DNA from: Buddleja alternifolia
Taxonomy: Eukaryota > Streptophyta > Magnoliopsida > Lamiales > Scrophulariaceae
Reading direction: 5' to 3'
NCBI GenBank assembly: GCA_019426215.1
Contig: CM033403.1
Span: forward strand, 3,611,001 to 3,675,000
DNA length: 64,000 nt
Shown here piece by piece: positions 24,691-37,188 of this stretch; position 1 is the first letter of the stretch; each line of letters starts with the position of its first letter. The notes beneath the pieces were generated by a model. The model was given only the letters and a program-made list of their open reading frames with translations. It was not told the origin of the DNA and did no database searches. A program made the position numbers and the translations under genes.

Positions 24691-26469
24691 CTTAGATATC
24701 TAGTTATCTACAAATTAAAGCGAAACGGAGATTAAGAAGATGTTTAATACATTGTGTGTTGATATGATTTTAAGGTCTTTTAATCATAAATTACCTCCCA
24801 CTATTTAATTCAAATTCAATAACCCTCATTAAAGAATTCGAGAAAAATAATTTTTTCTAGTGAGTTTGAAGTCCATTTTAATTATTAAAAACGTAATAAT
24901 TAAAAACGTAGACAACACCTGTCAACTACATTCCCATGTAACCCTCAATTATTTTACCTCATGTTTTACATGGACTTTAATTTTATGCGCCCCCATGTTA
25001 CTCCTATGTTAAGTTAGACCCTTCAAACCTACATATAAATAACCTACCCAAAAAGTTCCACTTGCAATGGTCAACTTAGAGGATAAATCACCCATGTGCA
25101 TCTCTATGCTTAGTAATAATCACGGCTTTCTCATTATAGAATGTCCCACTTGCAATGGTCGACTAATCTACATAAGTAGCACCGACATGCTATATATATT
25201 ACTTTTGATGGTAGGCATGGAATATTAAACCCCGTTTAATTTTATCCCATATTAACTTAAAATTAAAATCATTAAGATTTTATAAACTTATCTAATAAGT
25301 AAGGAATTTTAGTATATTATGAAAAGGTCTCATCGCTTCGATTATCTTATCTAAGTCTCTATCCTAAACATGCCCAACAACACATGAAAGGAAATAAACC
25401 ATATCATAAGCATAATCTTACAAACATGAATCTTATACAAGCATGCATCTTATACATAGCCTCATGCATCTCGTACATAAAACATGCATCACATACATAA
25501 AACCATGCATCTCATATATAAAATATAGCATGGATATTTTGAGCCATATCTTAATCGATCCTATCTAGAGCCATCAAGGATCGAATGCCGGCAAGGCGAA
25601 TAAATAACGGAAAGTAAACATGCTTGTACAATCCTAATGGCCCCAAAATTCCATCATGCATATCAACTCATGAAAGTATATGTAAATTCTTAATCTACCA
25701 AATATTCCTCATAAATTAAATTAATTCGGGGTTTCTCAATACAACTTGATTTTTTCCAAAAATAAACAATTTAAAACACCTTTTAAATAAAAATAAAATT
25801 TAGTAAAAATAATTTCCCGAAAACGAGTTGGTGAGCATATGGGTTGTTCATGTGATTTAAGAATTCCATAATCCCTTTACTGTGAGGGTGCAATTTATGA
25901 ATTGCATATTCCATGTACTGTTCACAGGTCACACGTGCACAACTACAAATTCACTTGAATGGCTGCATGAATGGATTGCCTATACTTTCAATTCCAAATT
26001 GCAAAAAAAAATTCCCTAACATGCAACACACATGCCATTTATTTCATAATTTTGAAAGGTCTACGTGAGTGGGCTATTAAACAGATAACTATTTTAACTA
26101 TTATTATAATGGTAATTATAACTACTATAAGGTGTGCTTGAGATATACCTATTATTTCTCACCATTATAATACTTATTTAAGGCAAGTGAATTCCGAGTC
26201 CACGTAACTACCACCCACTTCGTGCAGCGCTGGACACTCGACCCGGGTGCGTGATGTTCCAAACATCATATCCGATTCGATTTTCATGTAATCCAATTAC
26301 AAAAATAATTTTCAAATTTAAACAATTTTTAAAAAAGCTGAAAATAAATAGGTTTTATGAAAATCCCCAAAATTCATGAATTTAATAATTTTAAACGTGC
26401 ATCACATGTAACGATTAAAATTAAACGGATCATGCATAACGATGCGCGAGCCTTAGGCTCTGATACCAC
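24691..26469 (-). other. Element A leader with primer-binding site
   Basis: This is the non-coding leader between the 5' LTR (26470) and gag. GCTCTGATACCA at 26457-26468 is the complement of the initiator Met tRNA primer site, one base from the LTR. At 25436-25540 short repeats of CATGCATC and CATACATAAAAC form a small tandem array that is longer in element B. CACTTGCAATGGTC recurs near 25060 and 25150. No protein was seen. Confidence 0.85.
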
Positions 26470-28602
26470 TGTTGGGAAATATACATATAGCACGACTAAG
26501 CACAACGGAAACTTAAAATTTTAGTTTCTACGATTTAAACATGCGAGTTTATTAATCCTACGGGCTTATCACGTATCATAGGCTTGCGCATTTCTACACT
26601 AGTTATTTAAAACTTAAATAAAGAAGAGCTTACCTTATTTGATTTTTCGCAAAAATGGAAGAGTTTCTTCTTCCTTAACGTAAGTTCCCTAGCTTGCTCC
26701 TCGTTCTTTGAATCAACTCTTTCATTTTTCGCTTTGATGAAGATTTCGATTTCCTCCACCAAAAACGCCTCGGATTCTTGATTCACTTCAGAAACCCAAG
26801 TGTTTCTCCTCTAAAGTTGATCCACACCCCGAATACCCACTCGTTTATAATCTTTAGCTAGATTGATCAATCAACGTTTATTCTAACTCTAAGGAATAGT
26901 GTATGGGATTAAGGTGAAAGCCAAAATTGCTTCTCTAAGTATTTTGGAAGAATTGTTGAATTCAAGATCTTGATGAATAATCAAGAACTCAAGAACACTA
27001 TATGAAGGAGAGAGAGAAACGATTTTCTATGCAAGAGGAACAAAACTTTTGGCTTCAAAAGTCATCATCCTTTTCGTTCCATACTAGTTATATATAAGAC
27101 TAAGTTCTTGCAATTCTTTCCCATGTAGAACTCTTCTACATTACACCTTCTTCATGTAGGAATAGAAGACTAATTAATTCTCAAATTGGACTCTTCTATT
27201 TTAATTAGTTTTCTTTCTCTCTAAGAAATCTTATTTCCTCCTAGAAGAAATTTAATTAAACTCTTTAATCATTTTCCTCCACCAAATTTTAGACCAAGGC
27301 ATAATAAAATAGTCTTTTAATAATTAATCCACCATACTAGATTAATTAAAAGTCAATTAATTAAATACTTTCTAGACTTAAGCTTAATTAAATTGATCTT
27401 ATCAACTTAATTAATTTATTTATCCAACACTTGAAAAAATAAAAGTCTTAATTAATTAATATATTAACTCAACTACTTTGAATTAATTTCCTTAGCTAAG
27501 AAATCGATTTGTCCGAGTATTGTGTGTGACCCTTGTTCACCAACATACTAGTAATGGATTCATAACCTTTAAGATTTAATTTGGATAATTAAATTGCCTC
27601 GATTAATTAAACACTTTTAATTAACCATCTTAATATTTAATCTCCATTAAATATAAGATACCCATAAATCAAAGAAAAGTTTCTAGTTACTTATCTTGAA
27701 GGCCTAGATGTAGGCGATTCAAAGTGAACCATTCCAATCGCGCATTCCATGCAAGTGAGATTCTTCCATCAACTAATTTCTCAATTGAATTAAGGATTGA
27801 GGAATCTTATTGGTCGAGATCCTTGTAACTTCAATCTTAATAATTCAAGTTTGTTTGACTAGTGATTAATTAATTCAAGAAACTCATTTCTTAATTAATT
27901 ACTTACTTGCCTTGGCCAAGGACTAACTCAGTCAAATCACATAGAATAGTATAGGAAATTCACTTGTTCATCTAGACAAGTGATGGATCCTTTCTTGTCA
28001 ACACCAACCTCCATATACGAGTCACTACACCCAATCACCAATCCATATATGTCCTTGTAAAAGAACTGGCACATGAGTCAAAGTGCAGTGAGTCAATATA
28101 CAAGATTACTGTGATGACTCAAGTCCAAGAATTAATCTTGCACTATCGTGATTAAGAAACTCCTAATTCGACATATATAGAAATAATTCCAATTTAGGAA
28201 GTTTCAGTCAGGATAACTAGTGAACTTGTTCTCAACAAGCACCCGCGTATGTGCATTTGTGTCAACTACACTAATGTCTATAAAACAAGACATTCTCTAA
28301 TTAAGAGTGTGCAGCATAGGCGCAAGTCTTTCTGAATTATCAATGTCCCATCTTGATAATTCTATGACTTGGACAGTATTTAGCAATCACAGCCTTAGAG
28401 ACTTGTTTATGATATCCATCCAATGAGATATCAAGCACCATAGCTATGTGTGAATTGTAGGGACTTCATCATACAGTTATAACAATATAAACATAAGATG
28501 AAGAAATGTCTTTTATTAATATAATGTAAAACGAAATTATTTATTACAAGAATAGATAAAGAAAGTCTATCAAGGATTGGCTCGTAGGACATTATTCTAA
28601 CA
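26470..28602 (-). mobile_element. Shared middle LTR of the Copia tandem
   Basis: This 2133-bp LTR begins TGTTGGGAAATATAC and ends TTCTAACA. On its left it has a primer site (26457-26468), so it is the 5' LTR of element A. On its right it has a polypurine tract complement (ATCTCCCACTTG at 28603), so it is also the 3' LTR of element B. One LTR therefore serves two reverse-strand elements. It keeps the bases missing from the LTR at 18724. Confidence 0.92.
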
Positions 28603-28616
28603 ATCTCCCACTTGTA

Positions 28617-31600
28617 CTAGAGCCAATCTCCTTGGTATTTTAGACCCATCTTCTCAAGACGTCTATCTAATACATTACGAGACAAGGGCTTAGTTAGTGG
28701 ATCCGCTATGTTCTCCATTGTGTCGACTCTTTCCACGCGTACGTCGCCTCTACCAATAATTTCTCGGATCAGAGGGTATCGCCTCTCTATGTGTTTGGAT
28801 CTTTGATGAGACCTCGGCTCCTTTGCTTGAGCAATGGCACCATTATTGTCACAGTACAGAGGTACTGGAACGACAATGCTAGGGACTGCACCCAACCCTT
28901 GGATGAAGTTCCTAATCCAAACAGCTTCCTTTGCTGCATCAGATGCAGCTATGTATTCAGCCTCGGTTGTGGAATCCGCAGTAGTTTTCTGTTTGGAACT
29001 CTTCCAACTTACTGCTCCACCATTAAGGGTGAATACAAATCCCGACATTGATTTAAAATCATCCACCTCAGATTGGAAACTAGAGTCAGTGAACCCTTCT
29101 AGCCTCAATTCTCCACCGCCGTATATCAAAAACAAGTCCTTAGTCCTTCTCACGTACTTGAGGATTTTTTTCACGGCTACCCAGTGCAACTCACCTGGGT
29201 CGGACTGAAAAAGACTCACTACACTTAATGCATGAGCCACATCAGGCCTTGTACATAACATTGCATACATAATACTTCCTATGGAAGAAGCATATGGTAC
29301 GCGAGCCATCGTATCTCGTTCCTGGGATGTCGAAGGACACATGGATCGAGAATACCGGATCCCATGACTCATAGGCAAGTATCCTTTCTTTGATTCCTCC
29401 ATACTAAATCTTTTTAGCATTTTGCCTATGTACATTGACTGAGACAATCCTATCATCTTTTGATCTATCTCTATACATTTTAATTCCTAAGATGTAGGAT
29501 GCATCTCGTAAGTCTTTCATGGAGAATTTGGTGTATAACCATACTTTAGTCGATTGCATCATTCCTACATCATTCCCAATGAGTAGAATATCATCAGCAT
29601 AAAGTACTAAGAATGTTACTGCACTCCCACTGACTTTCTTGTACACACATGGTTCATCTTCGTATTTAATGAAACTAAACATCCTTATAGTTTCATCAAA
29701 ACAGATGTTCCAACTTCGGGATGTTTGATTTAGTCCATAAATGGACTTTTGGAGTTTGCAAACCTTTTGCTCACTCCCACTAGATATGAATCCTTCTGGT
29801 TGTTTCATGTAAATCTCTTCCTCTATGTTTCCATTGAGGAAGGCGGTTTTCACATCCATCTGCCATATTTCATAATCATAATGAGCAGATATTGCAAGCA
29901 AAATCGTAATGGATTTAAGCAATGCTACTGACGAAAAGGTTTCTTCATAGTCAATACCCTCTCTTTGTGTGTAACCTTTTGCCACTATCCTAGCTTTATA
30001 GGTCACTACCTCTCCATTTGCTCCAAGCTTTCGCTTATAGATCCACTTACAACTAATAGGTACTATACCCTCTGGTGGATCTACCAAGGTCCATACATTG
30101 TTGGAGTACATGGAGTCCATTTCAGATTCCATGGCACTTTGCCACTTCCCCGAATCAATATCACATATTCCTTCGTTGTAGCTTCTTGGATCTTCATCCA
30201 CTTCAGGCTCCTCCTTATTACTTTCTAGTAATAGACCATACCTCTCAGGTGGCCCTCGGATCCTTTCGGATCTTCTCGGAAGTTGTGTGTTAGATATTTC
30301 AGTGTTTTCTTGTGTTTGTGTTTTCAAAGTTTGTGAGATAATTTGTGGTTTTTGAACTTCTTCAAGTTCTATGATCTCGCCCTTTCTATCTAATAGAAAC
30401 TCCTTCTCTAAGAAGATGACTTTCTTTGAAACAAACACCTTTTGTTCCGATGGATCATAGAAGTAGTACCCCGCAGTTTCTTTAGGGTACCCCACAAATT
30501 TACATAAACCAGACTTAGATTCTAATTTATCTCCCACTAGCCTTTTCACATAGGCTGAACAACCCCACACTCGAAGATATTTGTATGAGGCCGGTTTACC
30601 ACGCATAACTCATAAGGTGTTTTGGGCACTGCTTTGGATGGCAATCTATTTAATAGATAAGCCGCAGTTTCTAAGGCATAACCCCAGAAAGATTGAGGAA
30701 CTTCAGTAAAACTCATCATAAAAGGGACCATATCCAATAAAGTCCTATTCCTTCGCTCAGACACCCCATTCAATTGTGGTGTTCCAGGCGGAGTCCACTG
30801 AGAGAGAATCCCATTCTCTTTAAGATAACTAAGGAATTCATCACTTAAGTATTCTCCTCCCCGATCAGATCGAAGAGTCTTAATAATATGACTTAGTTGT
30901 TTTTCTACTTCATTCCTGTACTCTTTGAACTTTTCAAAAGCTTCAGATTTGTGCTTCATAAGGTACACATATCCGTAATGTGAATAATCATCGGTAAAAG
31001 TAATGAAGTAAGTACACCTTCCTTTAGTACTTATACTAAAAGGACCACCAACATCCAGGTGGATCAAATCCAAAGGATGGGTGGCACGTTCCACTTGTCC
31101 TACAAATGGTGACTTGGTCATTTTTCCTTTCAGACAAGATTCACAAGTAGGCATGGTTTCCTCTTCCTTAAGGTCGAGTACACTTTCCTTTGCCAATTTG
31201 TGCATTCTTTCTTTGGAAATATGTCCTAGTCTAGCATGCCACATTAGTGTACTATTTAAGTTATCTTGTTTTCTTTTGTTACTATGTTGAATGTGAAAGA
31301 CGGAATTAATTGGTTGAACAGCGCATAAACAATTCGTCAAAGTACTAGTAAAAAGAAACGAACAATTTTTAATAATGGAACACTTTCCATCTTTTATTAA
31401 AAACTTAAAACCCTCTCCATCTAAAATAGGGATGGAGATAATGTTCTTTATTATACTAGAAACATAAAAACAATTATTTAAAACTATTCTAATGTCGTCA
31501 CCTCATGCCAGGTTGACTATCCCTATCGCTGTGGCAGCAACTTTTGCTCCATTGCCCAGTCTCAGAACGATCTCATCCCTTCCTAGCATCCTACTTCTTG

Positions 31601-32512
31601 TCATTGCCAGCAGATTATTGCAAAGGTGTGATGAATAACCGGTATCTAATACCCAAGAAGTATCGTTAACAGATAAGTTAACTTCAACATAAAACATACC
31701 CTGGGCCTCACCTAGGGTCGCAAGGTACTCCTTGCAGTTCCTCTTCCAATGCCCTGGTTTACCGCAGTGGAAACAGTCACCCTTATCCTTATCAGCTTTA
31801 ACCTTCTTGACCCCACCTTTAGCTTTTAGCTTCTTGTTCTTTTGGAAACTCTTCCCTTTCCCTTTCTTTGACTTCTTAGCCTTAGAATGGGCAGAACTCA
31901 CGAGTAGGACTGACTTGTCCTTCTTGATGGTGGCTTCTGTAGTCCTTAACATGCTTAACAAGTCAGGCAAGGTCGCCTCTAGACTGTTCATGTTAAAGTT
32001 AACCACAAATTGGTCGAATGAGCTAGGCAAGAATTGAAGTTCTAAGTCCACTGAGAGTTCATTGTCTAGAAAAATGTCAAGACTTGCGAGCTTCTCAATG
32101 AGCCCAATCATCTTAAGCACATGTTCTTGGACATTTGACCCCTCAATTATACGAGCTCTGAAAAAATCTTTAGACACTAAGTACCTTTCCCTCCTAGACT
32201 TTTCGCCATACAACTCTTGCAAGTGATTGAAAATAACAGCAACACTTGCCATATTTTCATGTTGCTTTTGCAACTCATTCGACATTGATGCAAGCATCGT
32301 GCACCTTGCTTGGAGGTCATCGTTTAACCATTTCTCATGGGTTTCGATTTTCTCCTCCTCAGCACCCTCGGGCAGAGTGGAGAGAGGTGCATCAGTCAAG
32401 ACATAGGCTCTATTCTCAAAGTTGAGCACTATCTTAAGGTTTCTAAGCCAATCAGAATAGTTGGGTCCAGTTTGTTTGTGTCGAGAATTGTGGAAAGCGG
32501 GTTCTTAGCCAT
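28617..32512 (-). pseudogene. Copia gag-pol, element B
   Basis: The layout is as in element A, starting at 32512 and stopping at 28619-28617 (GDWL-stop). B is better preserved. It keeps the zinc knuckle CFHCGKPGHWKRNC, both integrase zinc histidines (LMWHARLGH), LRSDRGGEYLS, GVSERRNRT, the canonical reverse transcriptase box YADDILL (near 29600) and an uninterrupted RNase H end including ADSTTEAEYIAASDAA and the YCDNNGAIA region. It is still dead. A TGA at 31503-31505 follows GIVNLA, the protease DTGC is DTGY, and a one-base loss lies at about 29470. The same frameshifts as in A occur at about 32467 and about 30605. Being identical in both copies, those two were present before the copies separated. 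Confidence 0.93.
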
Positions 32513-33860
32513 CTTAGATATCTAGTTATCTACAAATTAAAGCGAAACGGAGATTAAGAAGATGTTTAATACATTGTGTGTTGATATGATTTTAAGGTCT
32601 TTTAATCATAAATTACCTCCCACTATTTAATTCATATTCAGTAACCCTCATTAAAGAATTCGAGAAAAATAATTTTTTCTAGTGAGTTTGAAGTCCATTT
32701 TAATTATTACATACCCCAATTTTATGGACACATACATAATAATTAAAAAGGTAGACAACACTGGTCAACTACATTCCCATGTAACCCTCAATTATTTTAC
32801 CTCATGTTTTACATGGACCTTAATTTTATGCGCCCCCATGTTACTCCTATGTTAAGTTAGACCCATCGAACCTACATATAAATAACCTACCCAAAAGGTT
32901 TCACTTGCAATGGTCAACTTAGAGGATAAATCACCCATGTGCATCTCTATGCTTAGTAATAATCACGGCTTTCTCATTATAGGAAGTCCCACTTGCAATG
33001 GTCGACTAATCTACATAAGTAGCACTGACATGCTATTACTTTTGATGATTGGCATGGAATATTAAACCCCGTTTAATTTTATCCCATATTAACTTAAAAT
33101 TAAAATTATTAAGATTTTATAAACTTATCTAATAAGTAAGGGATTTTAGTATATTATGAAAAGGTCTCATCGCTTCGATTATCTTATCTAAGTCTCTATC
33201 CTAAACATGCCCAACAACACATGAAAGGAAATAAACCATATCATAAGCATAATCTTAAAAACATGTATCTTATACAAACATGCATCTTATACATAGACTC
33301 ATGCATCTCATGTATAAAACATGCATCACATACATAAAACCATGCATCTCATGTATAAAACATGCATCACATACATAAAACCATGCATCTTATACATAAA
33401 ATATAATATGGATTTTTTGAGCCATATCTTAATTGATCCTATCTAGAGTCATCAAGAATCGAATGCCGGCAAGGCGAATAAATAACGGAAAGTAAACATG
33501 CTTGTACATTCCTAATGGCCTCAAAATTCCATCATACATATCAACTCATGAAAGCATATGTAAATTCTTAATTTATCAAATATTCCTCATAAATTAAATC
33601 AATTCGGGGTTTCTCAATAAAACTTGATTTTTTCCAAAAATAAACAATTTGAAACACCTTTTAAATAAAACTAAAATTTAGGAAAAATAATTTCCCGAAA
33701 ATGAGTTGGTGAGCATATGGGTTGTTCACGTGATTTAAGAATTCCATAATACCTTTACTGTGAGGGTGCAATTTATGAATTGCATATTCTCTGTACTGTT
33801 CACAAGTCACACGTGCACAACCACAAATTCACTTGAATGGCTGCATGAATGGATTGCCTA
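32513..33860 (-). other. Element B leader, truncated
   Basis: The sequence matches the leader of element A from its gag end, then stops inside the CATGAATGGATTGCCTA motif at 33844-33860. The remaining leader, the primer site and the 5' LTR are missing. The CATGCATC tandem at 33280-33390 has about one more 40-bp unit than in A. No gene was seen. Confidence 0.85.
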
Positions 33861-33900
33861 CACGTGCACAACCACAAATTCACGTGATTTAAGAATTCCA
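33861..33900. other. 40-bp templated filler at a deletion junction
   Basis: Bases 33861-33883 copy 33810-33832, and bases 33881-33900 copy 33727-33746. The two copied blocks overlap in CAC. Both templates lie within about 130 bp in the same orientation. This is the mark of end joining with template switching. Confidence 0.85.
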
Positions 33901-35436
33901 ACACACGAACGCTGCCTCTAAATCGTCTCCCCAAAAAATTGATCGAAAAACTCCTTCTTCTTCTACCCCTAGGGCGATGGCTATGAGAGAGAGGGAGGGA
34001 GAGTTTTTTTCTCTTATAGCTTAAGTTGTAGAAAGAGTTGTGTTAGGCTGAGTTTAAATAAGTGATATATTTATCACTTAAGTCAAAGCCTTGGGCTTCA
34101 AAAGCCCATGTTGGGCGCATATGAAGGCCGACCCACACGAAGAGGTGCACTATTTTGAGTCCAATCCAATCTCATGTTTAATTAATTAATGTATTCCGAT
34201 TAATTAAATTAATTAAATAATTGGTTGGATAATTAATTAGTTTTATTTCTTTGAGAAATAATTACTTAATTAATCTCATAAATGAATTAACTTATTTCAT
34301 CAAATAATAAATTTCATTTATTTATTGATCCAATAAATAATTTAAGTATCCAATACTTAAACATTACCACAAAAAATTCTCCATTGATTCTGCTTGATTT
34401 TCTCTTTTAATCGTGACTCTTTAGGTTCGTCTATATTTGGCAATGGGAGGAATCCAAGGGATGTGGGTAACACCTAGCCACTCACATGGCCCACATCGTA
34501 CCCCAAATAAGACGAGTTATTGGATCATTCTTCAAATTTTTCCCGTTGTTAATATTGTGGGAATATAAACTCTTCGTTTCCATATCCCGTCCCAATAAGA
34601 GTCATGGTTAATGTCAAACTCATAGATTTGACTCTATGCTACATTTATAATAAGTCATGATCAGTGAGCTTAAATGATCTCCTATTTGAGTCTAACTCAA
34701 AAGCTCATACGCTTTGGCTAAAGGATTTCGATTTTACTTACTTATGAATGCATAAGATAATTACTCGTTCATTTATGAGGGAATGAATTCCTTCTTCGAT
34801 AACAGTTGAGATTACTTCTTGCCCGTTAGGTCGCAGTTCGAGGTTGGCCCCACCAACTGGTGAATTGGGCCTAACTACTCTACTGACAAACCTAATGTTA
34901 CAAGCATATTTCCAATTTGATTTCACATGTCAAAAGTTCAGACACACCTATTACAACTAATCAATCCAGTCATTGACTATCTGTGGGTGAAACCCATGTG
35001 GCAGAATTGATGCGAGTCATGTTTGAGTGCTCAAACCTCCATCGGTGCACCTATAATATATGAACCCCCCACTACTTCATAGTGATTGACAGACGTTTCT
35101 CTTGTCATAGCTCATACTATATAAGTCTTGATGATTTTTAATGCCCAATTGGGAATCTGACTGCAAACTAATTGAGTGCACAAGTATTGAATTCTTCTAC
35201 TGCCTATTTTCTTATCCTATAAGGAATAGAAAATTCACTCTTGTGTACATGGACTTATAGTAGATTACTATTTATGAATGCCAATATTTAAGTAAAACAA
35301 GTAATGTGCCATTCGAGAGCACACACTCTTGTGCACATGGACTTATAATTGTTATAGTTAAAAGAGTAACAATTACATAATCAAAATGGCTATACTATTC
35401 TATCCTCTCATGGCATCCGAGGGCACATTTCTAACA
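33901..35436 (-). mobile_element. Reverse Copia LTR, truncated
   Basis: The fragment ends GGGCACATTTCTAACA, the complement of a TGTTAGAAATGTGCCC start, and matches the reverse LTR at 8408-9827 in layout. Both carry a gagaga-rich stretch, GAGGTGCAC, and GGTCGCAGTTCGAGGTTGGCC-like text near 34830. Its left end is missing, lost at the junction with element B. No coding sequence is present. Confidence 0.75.
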
Positions 35437-36080
35437 CGTACTTATAAATGCATGGAAGAATAACTCGTTCACTTACGATAGAACGAATCCCCTCTTGGAT
35501 ATTAGTTGAGCCTACTACTTGCCCATCGATCGCACTTCGAGGTCGACCCGCCAAAGGGTGTAATAGACCTAACTACTCTGTTGACAGGCCTGATGTTAGA
35601 AGTATATATTCAACATGATTCCTCAGGTTGAAGGTTAAGACATACCTATTACAACTAATCAATTCTGTCATTTGTTGTCAAAGAGTGAAAGCCATGAGAC
35701 AGAATTGATTCGAGTTGTGTTCGAGTGCATTGATCTCCATTAGTGCCCCTATAACATGAGCTTCCACTACTCCCTAGTGATTGACTGACACTTCCTATTT
35801 TAAAGCTCATATTATACAAGTGTTGACGATTTTCAACTCACTCGCGAACGGTTAAGTACACAAGCATCGAATTATTCTAGTGCCACTTTCTTTATCTCAT
35901 AAGGAATAGAAAGTTATTTCTTGTGTACACAGACTTATTATTGACTACTACTTATGAATGCCTATGAGAACTATGTAAACCAACTAAAGTGTCTTTTATT
36001 AAATAAAGAAAGAGTAAACTACATAATCAATGCCCTACTCTATTTTATCCTCTATGATATTCGAGGGCATATTTCTAACA
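35437..36080 (-). mobile_element. Second reverse LTR fragment, same family
   Basis: The fragment starts in mid-LTR at CGTACTTATAAATGCATGG, equivalent to about 9165 and 34735, and ends GGGCATATTTCTAACA at 36080. It repeats the last third of the preceding LTR, so the LTR at 33901-35436 probably inserted into this one and the far half was later lost. Confidence 0.72.
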
Positions 36081-37188
36081 CTTTAAAGGTTACAGGTCCA
36101 CCGAAACATTAGAGAAAGAACTCAACCAAGTATTTTCAAATAAGAAAATCTAAACTATAGAAAGAAAGAAGAAAGAAATTTTGAATTGCCAGAGCACTAG
36201 AGCTACTCCTATTTTGGTGTAATCAATTGAGTAAAATGAGAAAGTACTTGTAGACTTTCATAAAACGCCATCAAGAGCCATCTCTTCATCCAAAATGTTC
36301 TCTCATTGTACCACTTTTCAACCATTAAAGAACACAATGTTTAGATTTGAAATGGTTTAACCACCACTTCAAAGTGACCAAAAATTTAGACAACTTTAGG
36401 AGTCACCATCCCCGTTTGGCTGCCTCCAATTCGGCCCTAATCTCTTGTTTATTAAATATTTTCTTATTTGTTTTTCTTTTTCTAAATAAAAGCATTATAC
36501 TATAGTCTAACCTATTTGTAGTGTAGAATGAGCTTCAAGACTCTTTGACAAACCAATGTGGGATAAATGCATGAAATTTAGAAGAACAAGCCTAATATTT
36601 AACAGAATGTACGTGGCTCTGTTACTAATTACCATTGTTATTGAGATGAAGTATTGTGTGTGTATGTGTGAGGAGAATTATCTTATTTGATATGCAAGTA
36701 ATGTGAGATATGGGCATGTTAGAAGAAGAAGAAATAAATAGTTTTTAGATAGTTGAAAATTAGAATAATTTAAGAATTTTTGGGTTGATAGATTTCGTGT
36801 TACATCACATAGTATACCATCGTCATATTTATATGTGTGCATGTTCACTTTCTAGAGAGACTTATAATCTATAGATTTTTCTACATACATGCTATCTAGA
36901 AATCTCTACATTTCTTTGAGATTTTTCATGAGAATATACTATTATCATATTTTCTAACTTTAACTAGAGAAAATATTTAGAGCATCTAATTCTAAAATTA
37001 ACTAGGAAATCTATTCAAGAAAGTGCAATTCAATTTAACAATAAAAGTTATTGAATTAAACCTGTGGAAATCTTACAAATGCATACAACTCAAATGTAAA
37101 ATTCCATACGAAAATGATTTTGTAGTATACGCAGGGCCAGGCCAACACGACAGCACAGCCACAGGCTCAAGCAGGGGACCCTAAAACC
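36081..37188. other. 3' flank of the polygalacturonase gene
   Basis: This 1.1 kb AT-rich stretch lies between transposon remnants and the gene stop. I saw no open frame, inverted repeat or RNA gene. The part next to 37189 should contain the 3' UTR and polyadenylation site of the gene. Confidence 0.6.

Noticed and set aside
20944..24703. Many forward open frames across Copia element A (and likewise 28791-32525 in B)
   Set aside because: They are antisense shadows of the reverse-strand gag-pol.
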